From Turnera subulata (Eukaryota; Streptophyta; Magnoliopsida; Malpighiales; Passifloraceae), in contig JAKUCV010007779.1 of the NCBI GenBank assembly GCA_028386065.3, positions 83,040 through 147,039 on the forward strand: DNA of 64,000 nucleotides. The letters are read 5' to 3'. Of the stretch, positions 36,124 to 47,195 are shown piece after piece; position 1 is the stretch's first letter, and the number at the start of each line of letters is the position of its first letter. The position numbers and the translations under genes were made by a program. The notes below the pieces were generated by a model. That model saw nothing but the letters and a program-made list of their open reading frames with translations, ran no database searches and was not told the DNA's origin.

Positions 36124-36375
36124 AACATCAATGTTTTGATACGGAACATCAATGTTGCATGCATTCTGTCAAAGTTTTGAGCATGCACTACACTGAACAT
36201 CGATGTTTGGCTCTAAACATCGATGTTTTCAGCCTCTGGTCCGATTTAACGCAAGCTGAATTTCAATAAACATCGATGTTTGGTCTCTGAACATCGATGT
36301 TTTCAGCCTCTGGTCCAAGTTGTGGCAGGCTGAACTTCATCAAACATCGATGTTTAGTTTCTGAACATCGATGTT
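36124..36375. repeat. Internal palindrome pairs of element D
   Basis: Four further pairs start at 36124/36145, 36196/36216, 36269/36290 and 36343/36364, 20-21 bp apart. The first pair reads AACATCAATGTT, as expected if the central CpG decayed to CpA. They lie between the polypurine tract and the antisense frames. Confidence 0.93.
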
Positions 36376-36621
36376 AGCTAACTTGGCAAGTCTTATTCCC
36401 CCTATCTTTTTGCCTAAATGAGGGTACCTGCAAAAATGACTTAGAAGACACTCCGACGCTCAAGTCAGTAAAAGATAATACAATAAAAATACAAATTAGA
36501 TAAATGTAGAGTGATTCTTTCTTTACAGTTTGAGTAATTTCGTCATGGCTTATGTCAGCAACCCTCTCGATTATTCCACTTTCTTCCAACATGAAATTTA
36601 GTATACACCCTTACCGTCATC

Positions 36622-37056
36622 ATGTCTGCTTATAAATACCATCCTCATGCTTGGCAAAGCATTTCTCAAACCGTAGACTCACCACTGAGGACTAGAACTA
36701 CCTCTGATTCGGAGGAGTTAAGTTATACTTTTGGTGCACGTCTCTTTGGTGGTTCCGATGTTGAGAAAAAGAAGAAGAAACCTGGCAAGCGGAAGAACAT
36801 CCCTGGTCAGATGGAAGACACAACCATATCTCGCAAGCGTCAAAAGAAGCCTGTGACCAAGGAAACTGATGATCCGAAGGGCAAAGGGATTGCTCACAGT
36901 AATACACCATTACAGACACTTAGGCATCTAAACTTAGCCCTGAAGAAGATAAGCTCTGCTGTGATGCAGATCAAGATGGCCGGTATGGGACTTTCCTCCC
37001 AGGTTGAGAATGTCTGCAAACATATAAAGGAACTGGAGAAGCAAATGACTTCATAG
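36622..37056 (+). CDS. Antisense ORF of element D, unknown product
   Basis: 144 residues, MSAYKYHPHAWQSISQTVDS at the start, reading opposite to the element. Residues 51-60 (KKKKKPGKRK) and 70-76 (SRKRQKK) are basic and could be nuclear signals. The C-terminal 50 residues (HLNLALKKISSAVMQIKMAG ... VCKHIKELEKQMTS) look like a short coiled coil. I do not recognise the family. It lies in the same strand and block as the next frame at 37730, so the two may have been captured together or be exons of one gene. It might also be chance; the length alone is not proof. Confidence 0.4.
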   Translation: MSAYKYHPHAWQSISQTVDSPLRTRTTSDSEELSYTFGARLFGGSDVEKKKKKPGKRKNIPGQMEDTTISRKRQKKPVTKETDDPKGKGIAHSNTPLQTLRHLNLALKKISSAVMQIKMAGMGLSSQVENVCKHIKELEKQMTS

Positions 37057-37729
37057 ATTGCTTCTATTGTAATATTTTATGAATGAATAAATAAGTAGTT
37101 CCTTTTTCTTAATCAAGCTTGTTTTTAAACATAAATGGTAGGAATGATATAAGATCCAATAAAATCAAGCCTGTTATTAGTAACCAAAAAGAATATAAGT
37201 GGTAAAATCACGAATTTCTAGCAATAATAGAAATCAAATATTCCTTAATAAAACGATGTTCATTGTTTGTGTAAGCCGAAAAAATGACGTCATAATGCAC
37301 GACGAATTAATGACAATAATTAGCAACCACTTGTTCATAAACCCCACATGAGCAAAAAACGACTTTTGGGATTCGTATCCCTTTATTGAAGAGCCAAGAT
37401 AGCCAGAGTGAAAAAGTAATACATGTGAGAAGTGAGCTACAAAACACAAGTGTTTGTTGCTCGAAAACATGCAACGTGACAAGAGTAATAATGTAGACAG
37501 TGGTAAAGATTTTCAAGAAGAGGAGCCTTGAGGAGCGTATACAATTTGTAGTTTTGTGAAGAGAGAGGTTTGCTTTACCGTTTATCGAAAAATAGGTAGG
37601 GTCTAGACTTTGAAAAATAAGTAATCGTATTTCTATAAATGGCAAAGCAATGGTTTGTAAATAATCAAAAGCATTTAAAGAAAATACGATTCAGAGAGAG
37701 AGAGATACTCAAACCACATTAATTCAAAA
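37057..37729. other. Element D spacer between antisense frames
   Basis: AT-rich, no motif. It could be an intron between the two antisense frames or simple spacer; splice borders are not decisive. Confidence 0.4.
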
Positions 37730-38413
37730 ATGCCTGCTCTATCATCTGTCTTCTTTGTTGAGGGAGCCTCCTTAGGAAGAAGGAATCGATTAGCCTATAG
37801 CCTGATAAATGAGCAACAAGAGGAGCTGCCAAACGAGCTTGGAAGGATGCCTCGTTTGGTCTTCGTTGACGAGCTCTACTCGTCTCGGTTCTTTGTCACA
37901 CCCATGGAGGAGACAATCTTCCTGGAGCATCAAAGTGCCCTGCGAGCTTCCTTCTACGGCTTGGCCAATTCCATCATGTTCTTCATCTCTGACAGGCTTC
38001 AGGAGTTCAGGCTGGAGCCTTCTTTTCAAACTCTGAATGAGGGAAACTATTACCAAATTTCAATGACTGCTCAGAGCGTTCCACAGACAACTGGCTTACC
38101 ACCCACTTGGCCAAAAGCTCGCCTTCTGGTTTGGAACTGTAGAGGAATCACTAGGCGCTCTCAAGATTTCACACAAACTTTAAGAGATCTGAAGAACCAG
38201 TACAGGCCCAACATGGTTCTGCTCATAGAGACTTTGTGGCAGCCTGAAGATAATCACGGTGTCCTCCCGCTTCGTTTTCCTCCAGCAAATCGGTTCGAAC
38301 TCCATGGCCAAAACAATTCGGGCGGAATGTGGTTTTCTTGGAATGATAGCATTAGGGTCAATATTGCTAATGTCCCTAACAGTTTCTCAGTCACTGCTGT
38401 ACCCAACCGTTAA
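37730..38413 (+). CDS. Antisense ORF of element D with truncated LINE endonuclease domain
   Basis: 227 residues. The first 110 or so (MPALSSVFFVEGASLGRRNR, LVFVDELYSSRFF) are unknown. From about residue 130 it reads as the start of an endonuclease/exonuclease/phosphatase domain of plant LINEs: ARLLVWNCRGITRRSQDFTQ, LRDLKNQYRPNMVLLIETLW, NNSGGMWFSWNDSI. The WNCRG and (V)LLIET blocks carry the metal-binding Asn and Glu. The domain stops about 95 residues in, before the catalytic His, so nuclease activity is not expected. The frame is opposite to gag and occupies the place where pol should be. I infer a chimera formed by capture of LINE sequence; expression is unknown. Confidence 0.6.
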   Translation: MPALSSVFFVEGASLGRRNRLAYSLINEQQEELPNELGRMPRLVFVDELYSSRFFVTPMEETIFLEHQSALRASFYGLANSIMFFISDRLQEFRLEPSFQTLNEGNYYQISMTAQSVPQTTGLPPTWPKARLLVWNCRGITRRSQDFTQTLRDLKNQYRPNMVLLIETLWQPEDNHGVLPLRFPPANRFELHGQNNSGGMWFSWNDSIRVNIANVPNSFSVTAVPNR

Positions 38414-38799
38414 AACAAATAATAAAATATTTATGTTTAAGCATGTGTATTATTTCTTTATGAATGTTTAATGATAGAAAATGTTCCTTGACTTGATCTA
38501 TTATGCTTGATGCGAAAAAAAACTATCTTATTTACTTGGGTTGTAACATTTGGATATGAACCTACTACCCAAATTTTACTTAATGCAGATTTAATTCACT
38601 TCTAAGCTCTTTTTCAACCAAGGTAAGATAGGATGCTTAAGACTATTTATTACTCAGGAATGATATGTATGCAATAATCAATAAGCATTAATTGATTAAA
38701 CAAGCATTAAGAGTACTATTAAAAGTATACTAGAATAGAACGATTTCAACCAAAGGATGATTATTTTCAACGTTACCACTTATCCTTGTATTTCAACAA

Positions 38800-38900
38800 G
38801 AATCAATCAAGAACTTGGATGCTTCTTTGATCATGTGCTTGGAGCATCCGCTGTCAAGGTACCAAAGTACACTTGATGCCTTCAAGCATACCTACAAAAG
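38800..38900 (-). pseudogene. Element D protease start
   Basis: Minus-strand reading gives LWYLDSGCSKHM followed by IKEASKF, the Copia aspartic protease active site (DSG). After about 25 residues all similarity to pol ends, marking the breakpoint where pol was lost. Confidence 0.75.
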
Positions 38901-38904
38901 CAAA

Positions 38905-39637
38905 TCAATGAGTTTTTGGTACCCAAATCTTCTTGGGTCCTTGAGTGTTAGGAGCATAGCGGTAATGAGCTTCTTTTTGCGCCCAATGCCTATGCCTAGT
39001 GAAGCAAACAGGAGCAATGTGTCCTATTCTATTGCAATAATGGCAAATAACATTTGGGTTGTGCATCCATCTAGGTTGATAATAGTTACTATGTTGCCTA
39101 TGTTTATGCACTTTACTCACCTTGTTTTCCTTAGGTTGAATCATAGGTTTCCTAGGTTTTGTTTCAACTTTCTTCTTCTTAGGTTCATTCTTGAAACCTA
39201 CTCCATGTTTAGTTGATTGCAAATTACCTAAGAGAGAATTTAAGTTCTTTTGAGGGGTGTTAAATTTCTTTAGTGTTGTTTCAAGTTCATTAACTTGTTC
39301 TTTTAATGTCTCACATGATGAACACTCCCTAGTTTTTGTTTCAAGTTCTTCAACTTGTTCCTTTAATGACATACATGATGAGCATTCCTTAATTGGATTT
39401 TCCGGTTTATTAGCATTCCTCTTTCCGTAAAACTTATTTTCCTCTTTAAGCTTTTTCATTTTCACTTGACACTTTCTCCATATCATTTTCTAGAGTTGCA
39501 AGTTGTTTCTTTAAGCCCTTATTAGTTCTAGATGCCGAAATGTATTTACCATAAAGCTCATTAAATGCATCTTGCAATTCTTCAAAAGTATAATCTTCGC
39601 TCAAGTGAGACGTACTTACCTCTTCCAGCTCTTCTGC
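38905..39637 (-). pseudogene. Element D gag, C-terminal part with zinc knuckle
   Basis: The frame 38905-39486 has two copies of a CSSC, LKEQV, ELET block (coiled coil), then a lysine-rich stretch, then CHYCNRIGHIAPVC, a CX2CX4HX4C RNA-binding knuckle, and WVPKTH, typical of SIRE-type gag-pol. Upstream, up to 39637, the reading EELQDAFNELYGKYISASR connects it to the N-terminal gag, with a stop and a frameshift between them. Confidence 0.8.
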
Positions 39638-40051
39638 TCAAGCCATGAGACATAGGTTGGCCGTTTCCTCATCCTCGCTGTTGATTTCTTCATAGGTAAC
39701 TTCCAGCATGTCCCACATCTCCTTGGCGGTAGTGCAGCTTGAGATCATTTGGTAACCATCGGGGTTGACTGTACAGTAGAGCATGTTTATTGCCATGGAG
39801 TTGTTTTCAGCTTTCTTGATGTCTTTAGCATTGTACTCCACCTCCGTCTTTGTCACGATGGCTTTACCAACTTTCTTTGTTGGGATTTGATCTCCGTTCT
39901 TTATTATTAGCCAAAGAGCAAAGTTGTTGGCTCGGATGAAGATCCTCATCCTCTCCTTCCAATATGTGTAGTTGGTGCCATCGAACAAAGGTGGACGGGT
40001 AATGGATTGTCCTTCACCGATTCCTGTATACAAATTACTTAAAAAAGCCAT
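39638..40051 (-). pseudogene. Element D gag, N-terminal part
   Basis: 137 residues starting MAFLSNLYTGIGEGQSI. DUF4219/UBN2 gag domain: RPPLFDGTNYTYWKERMRIF, SMAINMLYCTVNPDGYQMIS, TAKEMWDMLEVTYE. It ends with a TGA at the plus-strand position just left of 39640, after which the same frame continues, so a single nonsense change broke it. The start codon is 55 bp after the LTR end, right behind the primer site. Confidence 0.85.
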
Positions 40052-40106
40052 GGAAAGTTTCTCTCAAACGGTTAAATTTTTCAGAGAGTTAGGCTCTGCT
40101 ACCAAT

Positions 40107-41473
40107 TGTTAGAATAGGTTCCTTACGCTAGAGGGGGGGTGAATAGCGTTTTATGGACAAAATCAAAAACTTGCAGGAAATAATTGCGGAATTAAAAGAA
40201 TGAAGGACACACCGAATTTTATATTGGTTCACACACAACTTGTGTGGCTAACCCAGTCCTCCGAGAGACTCTCTCGAAGATTTCACTATCTAGGTTAAGC
40301 TTCTGGGTGCTTAACAATCCGTATACAAACCTAGAGCTCGAGTCACACGAAACTCTACTTGCTTGAAGATACCTCACTTCAAGACTTCTCTCAAGAAAGA
40401 AAACACTCTTCCTATGAGTTACTACAGGGAACATTCCTCCCTTAAGGTGTATGAACAACACTTAAAAAACACTCAAACAAAAGCTCTCTCAAAGAGTGGA
40501 TATGAGTAACAAGTAAAGCACTATAAGGCAACTCTCTCAATTCTCAAGGATATTAGCTCATGAAAACTTTAATTAATGTGTATCAATGAATGATAAATGT
40601 ATGGAGAGTTGATTGTTAATAAACAGAGGAGTAAATGCTCTATTTATATGTCTAAAAACTTATATGACAGTTGAGGAATCATTCCAAAACATCTTTAGAC
40701 AAAACAACATAGAAAGATGCAAAAGGTTTCTGATTAAAACGACACAATTTAGCACTAGAACATAGATGTTTGGCAAGTAAATTTGAATTATTGGGCCAAC
40801 GGTCACTTAAACATCGATGTTCTAAACTTAAACATCGATGTTTTGGTCCAACGGTCACTAAAACATCGATGTTTTAAACTTGAACATCGATGTTTTGGAG
40901 CACTGCCAAAACAATTTAAAACAATGAACAGTAGAACATCGATGATTAAACTTTGAACATCGGTGTTTGAACAGTAGAACATCGATGTTTGAAAAGTGAA
41001 CATCGATGTTTGAACAGTGTTTCTGCAAAACATCTTGAAATGGAATTGGTCAGGAGAACATCGATGTTTGGGATGCCAACATCGATGTTTTGAGCTACTG
41101 CCGCTTTTGATAAACCTTTTAGAAGGCAGGAACATCAATGTTTAGAAACACAACATCGATGTTTAGTGCTCAAAAACCATTTTTATGATTGATAAAAAGA
41201 ATGCTATGCATGAGAAAAAATTGATTATGTTTGAGCTAACATCTTGGAAGAATTTGAGTGTTAACCTTTTACAATTAGGTTCCTAAATCTTCTTGTGCTT
41301 CAATTCTTATGCTCTTCTTCACTTTACATTTCTTCTCTTTGAGTCATTTCTTTTTGCTTCGGGAGTGATTTCTTTTTGCCTCGGGTTTGTCGTCATTTTG
41401 AATCAATGTCTGGTTTTTCAATATCAAAACCTGTATGAGACAAGGAGGCATTAGCAAAACACTATTTCTAACA
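40107..41473 (-). repeat. Element D 5' LTR
   Basis: 1367 bp, nearly identical to 34536-35886 apart from small indels, including the G-run and loss of one palindrome. Confidence 0.93.
40759..41163. repeat. Array of paired AACATCGATGTT palindromes, 5' LTR copy
   Basis: Thirteen copies start at 40759, 40810, 40831, 40862, 40883, 40935, 40956, 40978, 40999, 41057, 41078, 41131 and 41152, with the same 21-bp pairing as in the other LTR. The partner of the first is deleted. Several have single changes in or beside the central CpG (CATCGGTG, CATCAATG, CATAGATG). Confidence 0.95.
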
Positions 41474-44400
41474 TGTTCAACGAAGGGTAGCCCTGGATCC
41501 AATATATGTAACCTTGAAGACGGAACACACTGGCCTTGTAGGTTTAATTTGCCCTGCATCCATTAGGGCGTTTGTAGCCTTTGAGAGCCATCTTGGGACG
41601 TCATCCTGGTTTTCATCTTTTAGTAAGTTTATGGAGGTTTCCCCTCTCTTAGGTAAGCTTGCGGATTAGCTTGAGTTCAAGGACACCAATCTGTCTGTTA
41701 GCGTTCCCAGGGCCTTTCGCGTTTTGTGGCACGACTGTGGGCCTTTGAGTTGTATGGCTCCGAAGGGGCTGTTTGCAACAAATGGTATTTGTTCTCAAGC
41801 TTCATCCTTGGATTTCCCTTTGAGGGTAGCTCGCCGTTCCTCACTTTTAGATCTTCTAGGTTATTATCAGGCAGCCTTTGATGGTACACATATGTTGGGT
41901 AGTCGTTATATTAATTTTGACATCGTTCAGCCACGAGTGGCATGCATGATGGGATTTGATCTTCCCTTCCAAGAGTTTGATGGTTTGGAATTTGATTTCT
42001 TCGAGAAGCTCTCTTGCTTCCAGCCCCCAGCGTTGAGGGTGAGTGCATCCTTAGCTTCGGATTCTACAAATGATCCTTCATTGTTGCATAGATTTTCTCA
42101 AAGATCAACTACCTTCTTTATGCTAGAGCCTCATGGGACATATATGGCTATCACGGAAGCTTCTTGGAACCTGATCGTCTCAACAGGATCCTCAAGTGTT
42201 CCATCCACCATTTCAACAGGGGTACCTTCAGTAGCCTGTTGAGGGGGATGGGTACCTTTTGGATGTTGTAGCCCATTGATAGATGGCTTATGCATTTGTT
42301 ACACCTCGTGGGTGTTTTGGAGGGAGTTCCCTTTGTTTGAGGTACCCTTTGTGATGCTATAACCCATTACGAGATGGGTTTAGGCGTGTGTTGCACCTCA
42401 TCGGTGTCTTAAACAGATTTTGCACCTCATGGGCGGCTTTTCTCGCACCTCGGAGGTGACTTAAACAAATTTTGCGCCTCGTGGGTGGCTTTTGGCACCT
42501 CATGGGCGATTTTTTGCACCTCATGGGTGACTTATTTGCACCTCGTGGGTGGCTTTTTGCACCTCGTGGGTTACTTTTTTGCACCTCGTGGGCGACTTTT
42601 TGCACCTTATGGGTGACTTTTTTGCACCTCGTGGGCGACTGTTTGCACCTTGTGGGCGGCTTTTTGTACCTCATGGGTGTCTTAGAGGGAGTTCCCTTCG
42701 TGAGGGGTACCCTTTGGAATGCTTTAGCCCATTAAGAGATGACTTATGCATTTGTTGTGCCTCTGGGCATCTTGGAGGGTCTGGATTTGGTAACCCCTAT
42801 TAAGGGCAGCCCTTCTGCATTCACCCCTACGTTCTCAAATCATCCTGGGGGCAGCCTTTAAGGCTCATTTGATGTCAATAGGCAAGTCTCAGTGAAACTC
42901 GAGAGAGTGCATCGGATTGCCTTGACTTCTCCGTCGTGCTTGCTAGCCTCCTTTGGAGGTCTTTGAATTTGGATCTCACTCGTCATTGTGTTTGGTTCCA
43001 TCGGGACTCCAATTTTGTTGTATCTTCGTAAGTGGGTGCCATCTCGGTGAATGCACTCAAGGGCCTCTCCGTGAGTTGGGCATTACAGGTTTGGGGAGCC
43101 AGAAAGGAAAGTTAGAAAACTTCCTCTCCCTGCCCCTTTTGTGACATAGCTATCTTGGCATTTTTTATCTTTTATTTGCGATATATTTGTGGAATTGTCA
43201 GACATAGTCCCTGGGCAATTCTCCTTCGCCATGTTGGGTATCAAGGAGGTATTGATGTCCACTTTTAGGGAAGTACGAGTTGGGAACCTCTGTGCAAGCA
43301 TCCCTGCCAGATTCATGAGAGAAGATAGGGGTCTACACGGGAGCTTGTCCTATCAGCTTTGTGTATCTTCACAGAAGATGAGTACCATCACCGTACACAA
43401 TCATGCTTCTCAGGTAGTTTACAACCATTCTATGGTTGGGATGTGATTAACATATTGGATAGGATTCGAACTCCTCTCATATGTGTCAAGCACACGATAT
43501 GGGATTTCTTCGGGAACCTCTTCAACTTCCTGCTCCAAGTCAAGGGTGAGAGCATCCCTAGGTTCGGGATCCTACAAGTGGGGCTTGGTCGAGCTTCCAT
43601 ATTGTGTGTGAGATCGGTTCAGGTACTGTTTCAGGGTCCCTTCATAGGTTCCGCTTCAGGTGTACCTCAAGGTACCGGCTTCCTTACAATGAGGGGCTCC
43701 ATAAAGTGCAAATTTGTTTTGATTTTTTGGCTCCTCCTCAAGGGGCCTTTGAAAGGATCAATCTTCGAACTGATAACTTATATGAGATATCACAAATATT
43801 TTGTCAAAAGCATCATTAGAAGCACTGTATAAAAGAGATATCGAGTAACCTCTTTGCATAATGACTATATGTATTGCAAATAGTCAAGTGATATAATGAC
43901 AATAATTATAATCAGTTGTTATGATTCTCATGTAAGATTCATGTTGTATGTGTGACGGGAATGGGAAGTAACCACTTCAACAACCCATAGTATTTTTTGA
44001 TGGCCAAACTAGCATCATATTAGCTTGTTAAGCCACATGGCCAAGGATAACAAGTAATACCAAGCAATCATGGTGTGATTGCACGTATCATAATGACAAT
44101 GATGATGCAATTGAACATATCACAACGCAATGTCCCAAAATGCTGTTACTACATTTATCTTGATGCCATGGTGAACTTCCATTTCCTCAACGCATGAGGT
44201 ACTAAAACAACATATCAAGGCATCATTAATGATAACCAATTTTGTAGTGCTTACGATAAAAATCATGTTGATTTGCACCACCAAGTATGGTTTAGCCCAC
44301 ACGTTAAGGAGAGCTTAACAAAGTCATAACAATAAAAGCCACAAGCCATAATTTTAAACACCAAGATAGCTAAACGAGATAGCAATAGTATTTCAAAAGC

Positions 44401-44921
44401 AATTGGATAGTCTCACTTATGCAACCATGCAATTGTCAATGAGAACATGGGAACATAGAATAATTAAGCAATAATGAAATTATGTCATAATTCTTATGTT
44501 ACATGCCCAAAGTAAAATGGGAACCATTTCAGGATGTTCCTATGGCTGAATCAATGCCATATGTACACATGGAGTATTTAGTTCTAAATAATCACATGAG
44601 GTACAATAAAATAACGTATGAAATGAATGAACACTCAACTAATTTGTGAGACTGTCCATTATACGTGATATGATATGACGATGCGAGATTCGCAAATAAT
44701 TAAGTGATCAATTGTCATAATTTTCATACAAGCGTTATATAAGCATCATATGAAATGGAGATAGGAATTAATATCATATGTTGAAAGTGAGTATGATTAT
44801 TGTATAGCATATGACTATAAGCAAGCAAATTAAATGAGTAAATAAATTGATGCCAATAGATATACCAGACTATTATCTTTTCTTCTTTTCCGTCAAGGAA
44901 ATTGATAATATCATTATAATA
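41474..44921 (-). other. Element C internal region, right of element D
   Basis: Continues the non-coding body of C. An open frame at 41724-42242 (172 codons) shows no family features and I do not count it as a gene. A 21-22 bp repeat tract follows at 42420-42680. From 43850 on the sequence is very AT-rich and featureless. Confidence 0.5.
42420..42680. repeat. Short tandem repeat, period 21-22 bp, about 12 units
   Basis: GCACCTCRTGGGYGRCTTTT recurs with starts at 42495, 42516, 42538, 42559, 42581, 42602, 42624 and 42645, alternating 21 and 22 bp, an average of about 21.5 bp. On the minus strand it reads as a repetitive Lys/Arg/Cys-rich frame that is a by-product of the repeat. Confidence 0.92.
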
Positions 44922-45384
44922 GGGGTTTTCGGGTTTTTTGGGCCCTTATGTTTAGTGGTTTGGCCAATTTGGTACCCCGACATTTTTTTTGGCCGGGCAT
45001 ATACCCTGAGATTGCATGGGCAGGCCAAACGTATACCCCTGGTCAGGCACCTGCTGACGTGGAGGCTGCCCGGGGTATTTGCGCGTGTTACTGTAGCAAA
45101 ACGACGTCATTTTAGAAGATTGGCTTTGAGTGAAGTGGGCCCCACTAAGCCACCTGTGCCCGACGTGGCATGAAACGGTGTCGTTTTCTCACTTAAAACG
45201 ACGTCGTTTTGCTACAATAACACGCGCAAATACCCGGGCAGCCTCCACGTCAGCAGGTGCCTGACCAGGGGTATACGTTTGGCCTGCCCATGCACTCTCG
45301 GGGTATATGCCCGGCCAAAAAAAATGTCGGGGTACCAAATTGGCCAAACCACTAAACACGGGGCCCCAAAAAACCCAAAAACCC
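44922..45384. mobile_element. MULE-type MITE with long inverted repeats
   Basis: 463 bp. The arms of about 190 bp are nearly perfect reverse complements: GGGGTTTTCGGGTTTTTTGG at the left, and its mirror ending CCCAAAAACCC at the right. The spacer is about 75 bp. A perfect 9-bp duplication ATTATAATA flanks it (44913-44921, 45385-45393), the hallmark of Mutator-like elements. The inner arms carry AAACGACGTC and its complement. No coding capacity. It landed in element C after C had inserted. Confidence 0.92.
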
Positions 45385-45393
45385 ATTATAATA

Positions 45394-47195
45394 GTTGAGT
45401 CCAAGCACGACACTATGATCATAAACATGCATTGAATCAATACCATATATGTTAATAAATTGTGCATGTCATGTATAATATATTTACTGTGCAATTCTTT
45501 TGAAGTCTGGGCGAAGTGGGCAACTCCATGCGAGTGGGCCTTTAATGCCATTCTTAAACCGTTTAGACCCATTAAATACTTTGGGCAGTTGATGGTTTTG
45601 TCTGGCCCGCCATTGGTTTTCTACTGCTCTTTTATTTTTCTCCTCACGCGTTTTGGTAGGTTGCCTTTGCTCAACACACCACTCATGCTTTCTTACAAAT
45701 CCAGTAAGGCAAAGCAGGTTGCAGCGTTCAACAGCAGAAGGTGAGCACAACTTGATGCAAGGTTCGCAATGGCAATCAAACAAACCTCCTTCTGGTACTC
45801 GTGGCTTCTGGATTCGGTGATAGGACAACTCGGCCCAAGTTGTTTCCCGAAGGTGGTGCTGATGGTAGCAGAAGCAAGCATCGGTGGTTCTAGCACCAGT
45901 GGATGCGCACCCAATAACGGCCTTTGAGATTTCCATGGATCCGGCTCGGATCTAGCAAGAACGGGTATGGTTTTAGTTGCTCAATCTGAGCGAGCAGCAC
46001 TTGTCTCAACGACAACCTGCAATACTGTCTGGCGGAGAGAAGGGCTTCGACAGCGGCGTTCGACGAGCTTAGGTGACTCGACATCAGAGTGGTACCCTCT
46101 ATTTGGCGTCAGTACCCTGTTTTTGTCGATGGTACCCTCTTTTTGTGGGTACGGTGGTTGTTACTGTAATCTTCTTGCCCCGTCAGCGTCCTTCTTCCCG
46201 GCATCCAGAAGTATGGGCATGCGATGATCGCCTCTGTAGGGGTGGCATCATTGGGAGGTTTCTCAGTGGCCTCACCACGGAATTGAGGATCCTCAAAGGT
46301 TCCCGGTTCGTGGCTCCAGCAACCTGATAGGCCTTTTTCCCTCAAGGCTCTCACGCATAGTGAAGGCAGGTGGGGACCCTTATCAAAACAGGTTGTTTGT
46401 TGGGCTGCTGTGAAAAACTATCCTTGGTTGGAACTCGTGAGGTAATGTCACGATCTGGCTAGATGGTAGTCCAACGAGGCCGTGTCGGTGGTTGGCGGTG
46501 GTCAACAGGTCACGTCCTGGCCACGGGAAGCACTCGAGTTCCACTTTCCTGGTTGGTTCCTGACAGCTTCCCTTTGTTGTTTTCTTTAATTATGTTGACT
46601 ATTGGTTGTTGATATCGTGGATTTTGCTAAACCCAGCTCTGATAGTGTTATTCCTCTCGGCAGCACGAGCATCCTCACGCGATGGTGGTTGGAAAACTCA
46701 ACGTGTGGTTGTTTGGAGGTTGCAGCAGCAACCAGGACGTGGAAAGGCCTTGGATTCAACTCTTCTTGTAAGATGTCTTCCCTTTCAGTCCTTGTTGTAT
46801 GAATATAGAGGCTCAGATTGTGTGGATCTCACAGATCCGGTTGTTTTCATGCTTAAATTATTGGTTGTCATTGATGCACTTGACTTATTGATGCGTGCTC
46901 TTTCGGTCGATGGATTTTGAACTTGTTGATGTGTGCTTTTCCATCGAAGGATTGTTGAATTCGGTTTGTTGTTTTGCACATGACTCTACATGCGTTGATT
47001 GTGTAGTTGCTCATCGGCATGAGCTTCGTTGTTGCTTGATTTGTTTGATCTACCATATAGCTACCATATCTTACTATTTTGCAATTGTTCTTGCTCATCA
47101 TTGTCCAGATCTACATCTGCATATGCATCTGCATCTCCATCTCCATCTAAAGGATCTCGTGGGGAACCTCTCGGGCTCCCACTGTGGTCGCCAAC
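45394..47195 (-). other. Element C leader region
   Basis: Sequence between MITE and 5' LTR of C, less AT-rich than the rest. In element sense it begins with the primer site at 47195. Open frames such as 45484-45936 (minus) have no recognisable domain. Confidence 0.5.

Larger units (their letters stand above)
34536..41473 (-). mobile_element. Element D: SIRE-like non-autonomous Copia element
   Basis: LTRs 34536-35886 (1351 bp) and 40107-41473 (1367 bp), TGTTAGAA to TTCTAACA, flanked by CGTTC (34531-34535) and TGTTC (41474-41478), a 5-bp duplication with one change. Minus orientation: CAAAAAGGGGGAAAT, the polypurine tract, adjoins the left LTR; TTGGTAGCAGAGCC, the initiator-Met primer site with small changes, adjoins the right LTR. 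It encodes gag and the start of protease only. Integrase, reverse transcriptase and RNase H are absent, and the space toward the 3' LTR is taken by antisense reading frames. The LTRs carry arrays of paired AACATCGATGTT palindromes. It is the youngest of the nested trio B, C, D. Confidence 0.93.

Noticed and set aside
41724..42242. 172-codon open frame in element C as a gene
   Set aside because: No domain, no conserved blocks, antisense to the element, and in a region that is otherwise non-coding.
42357..42803. Overlapping repetitive frames rich in Lys/Arg/Cys or Trp/Leu/His
   Set aside because: They only reflect the 21-22 bp tandem repeat, which is nearly free of stops in several frames.
45484..45936. 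150-codon minus frame in the element C leader
   Set aside because: No similarity to gag or any family I know; overlapping frames on both strands point to chance in less AT-rich DNA.
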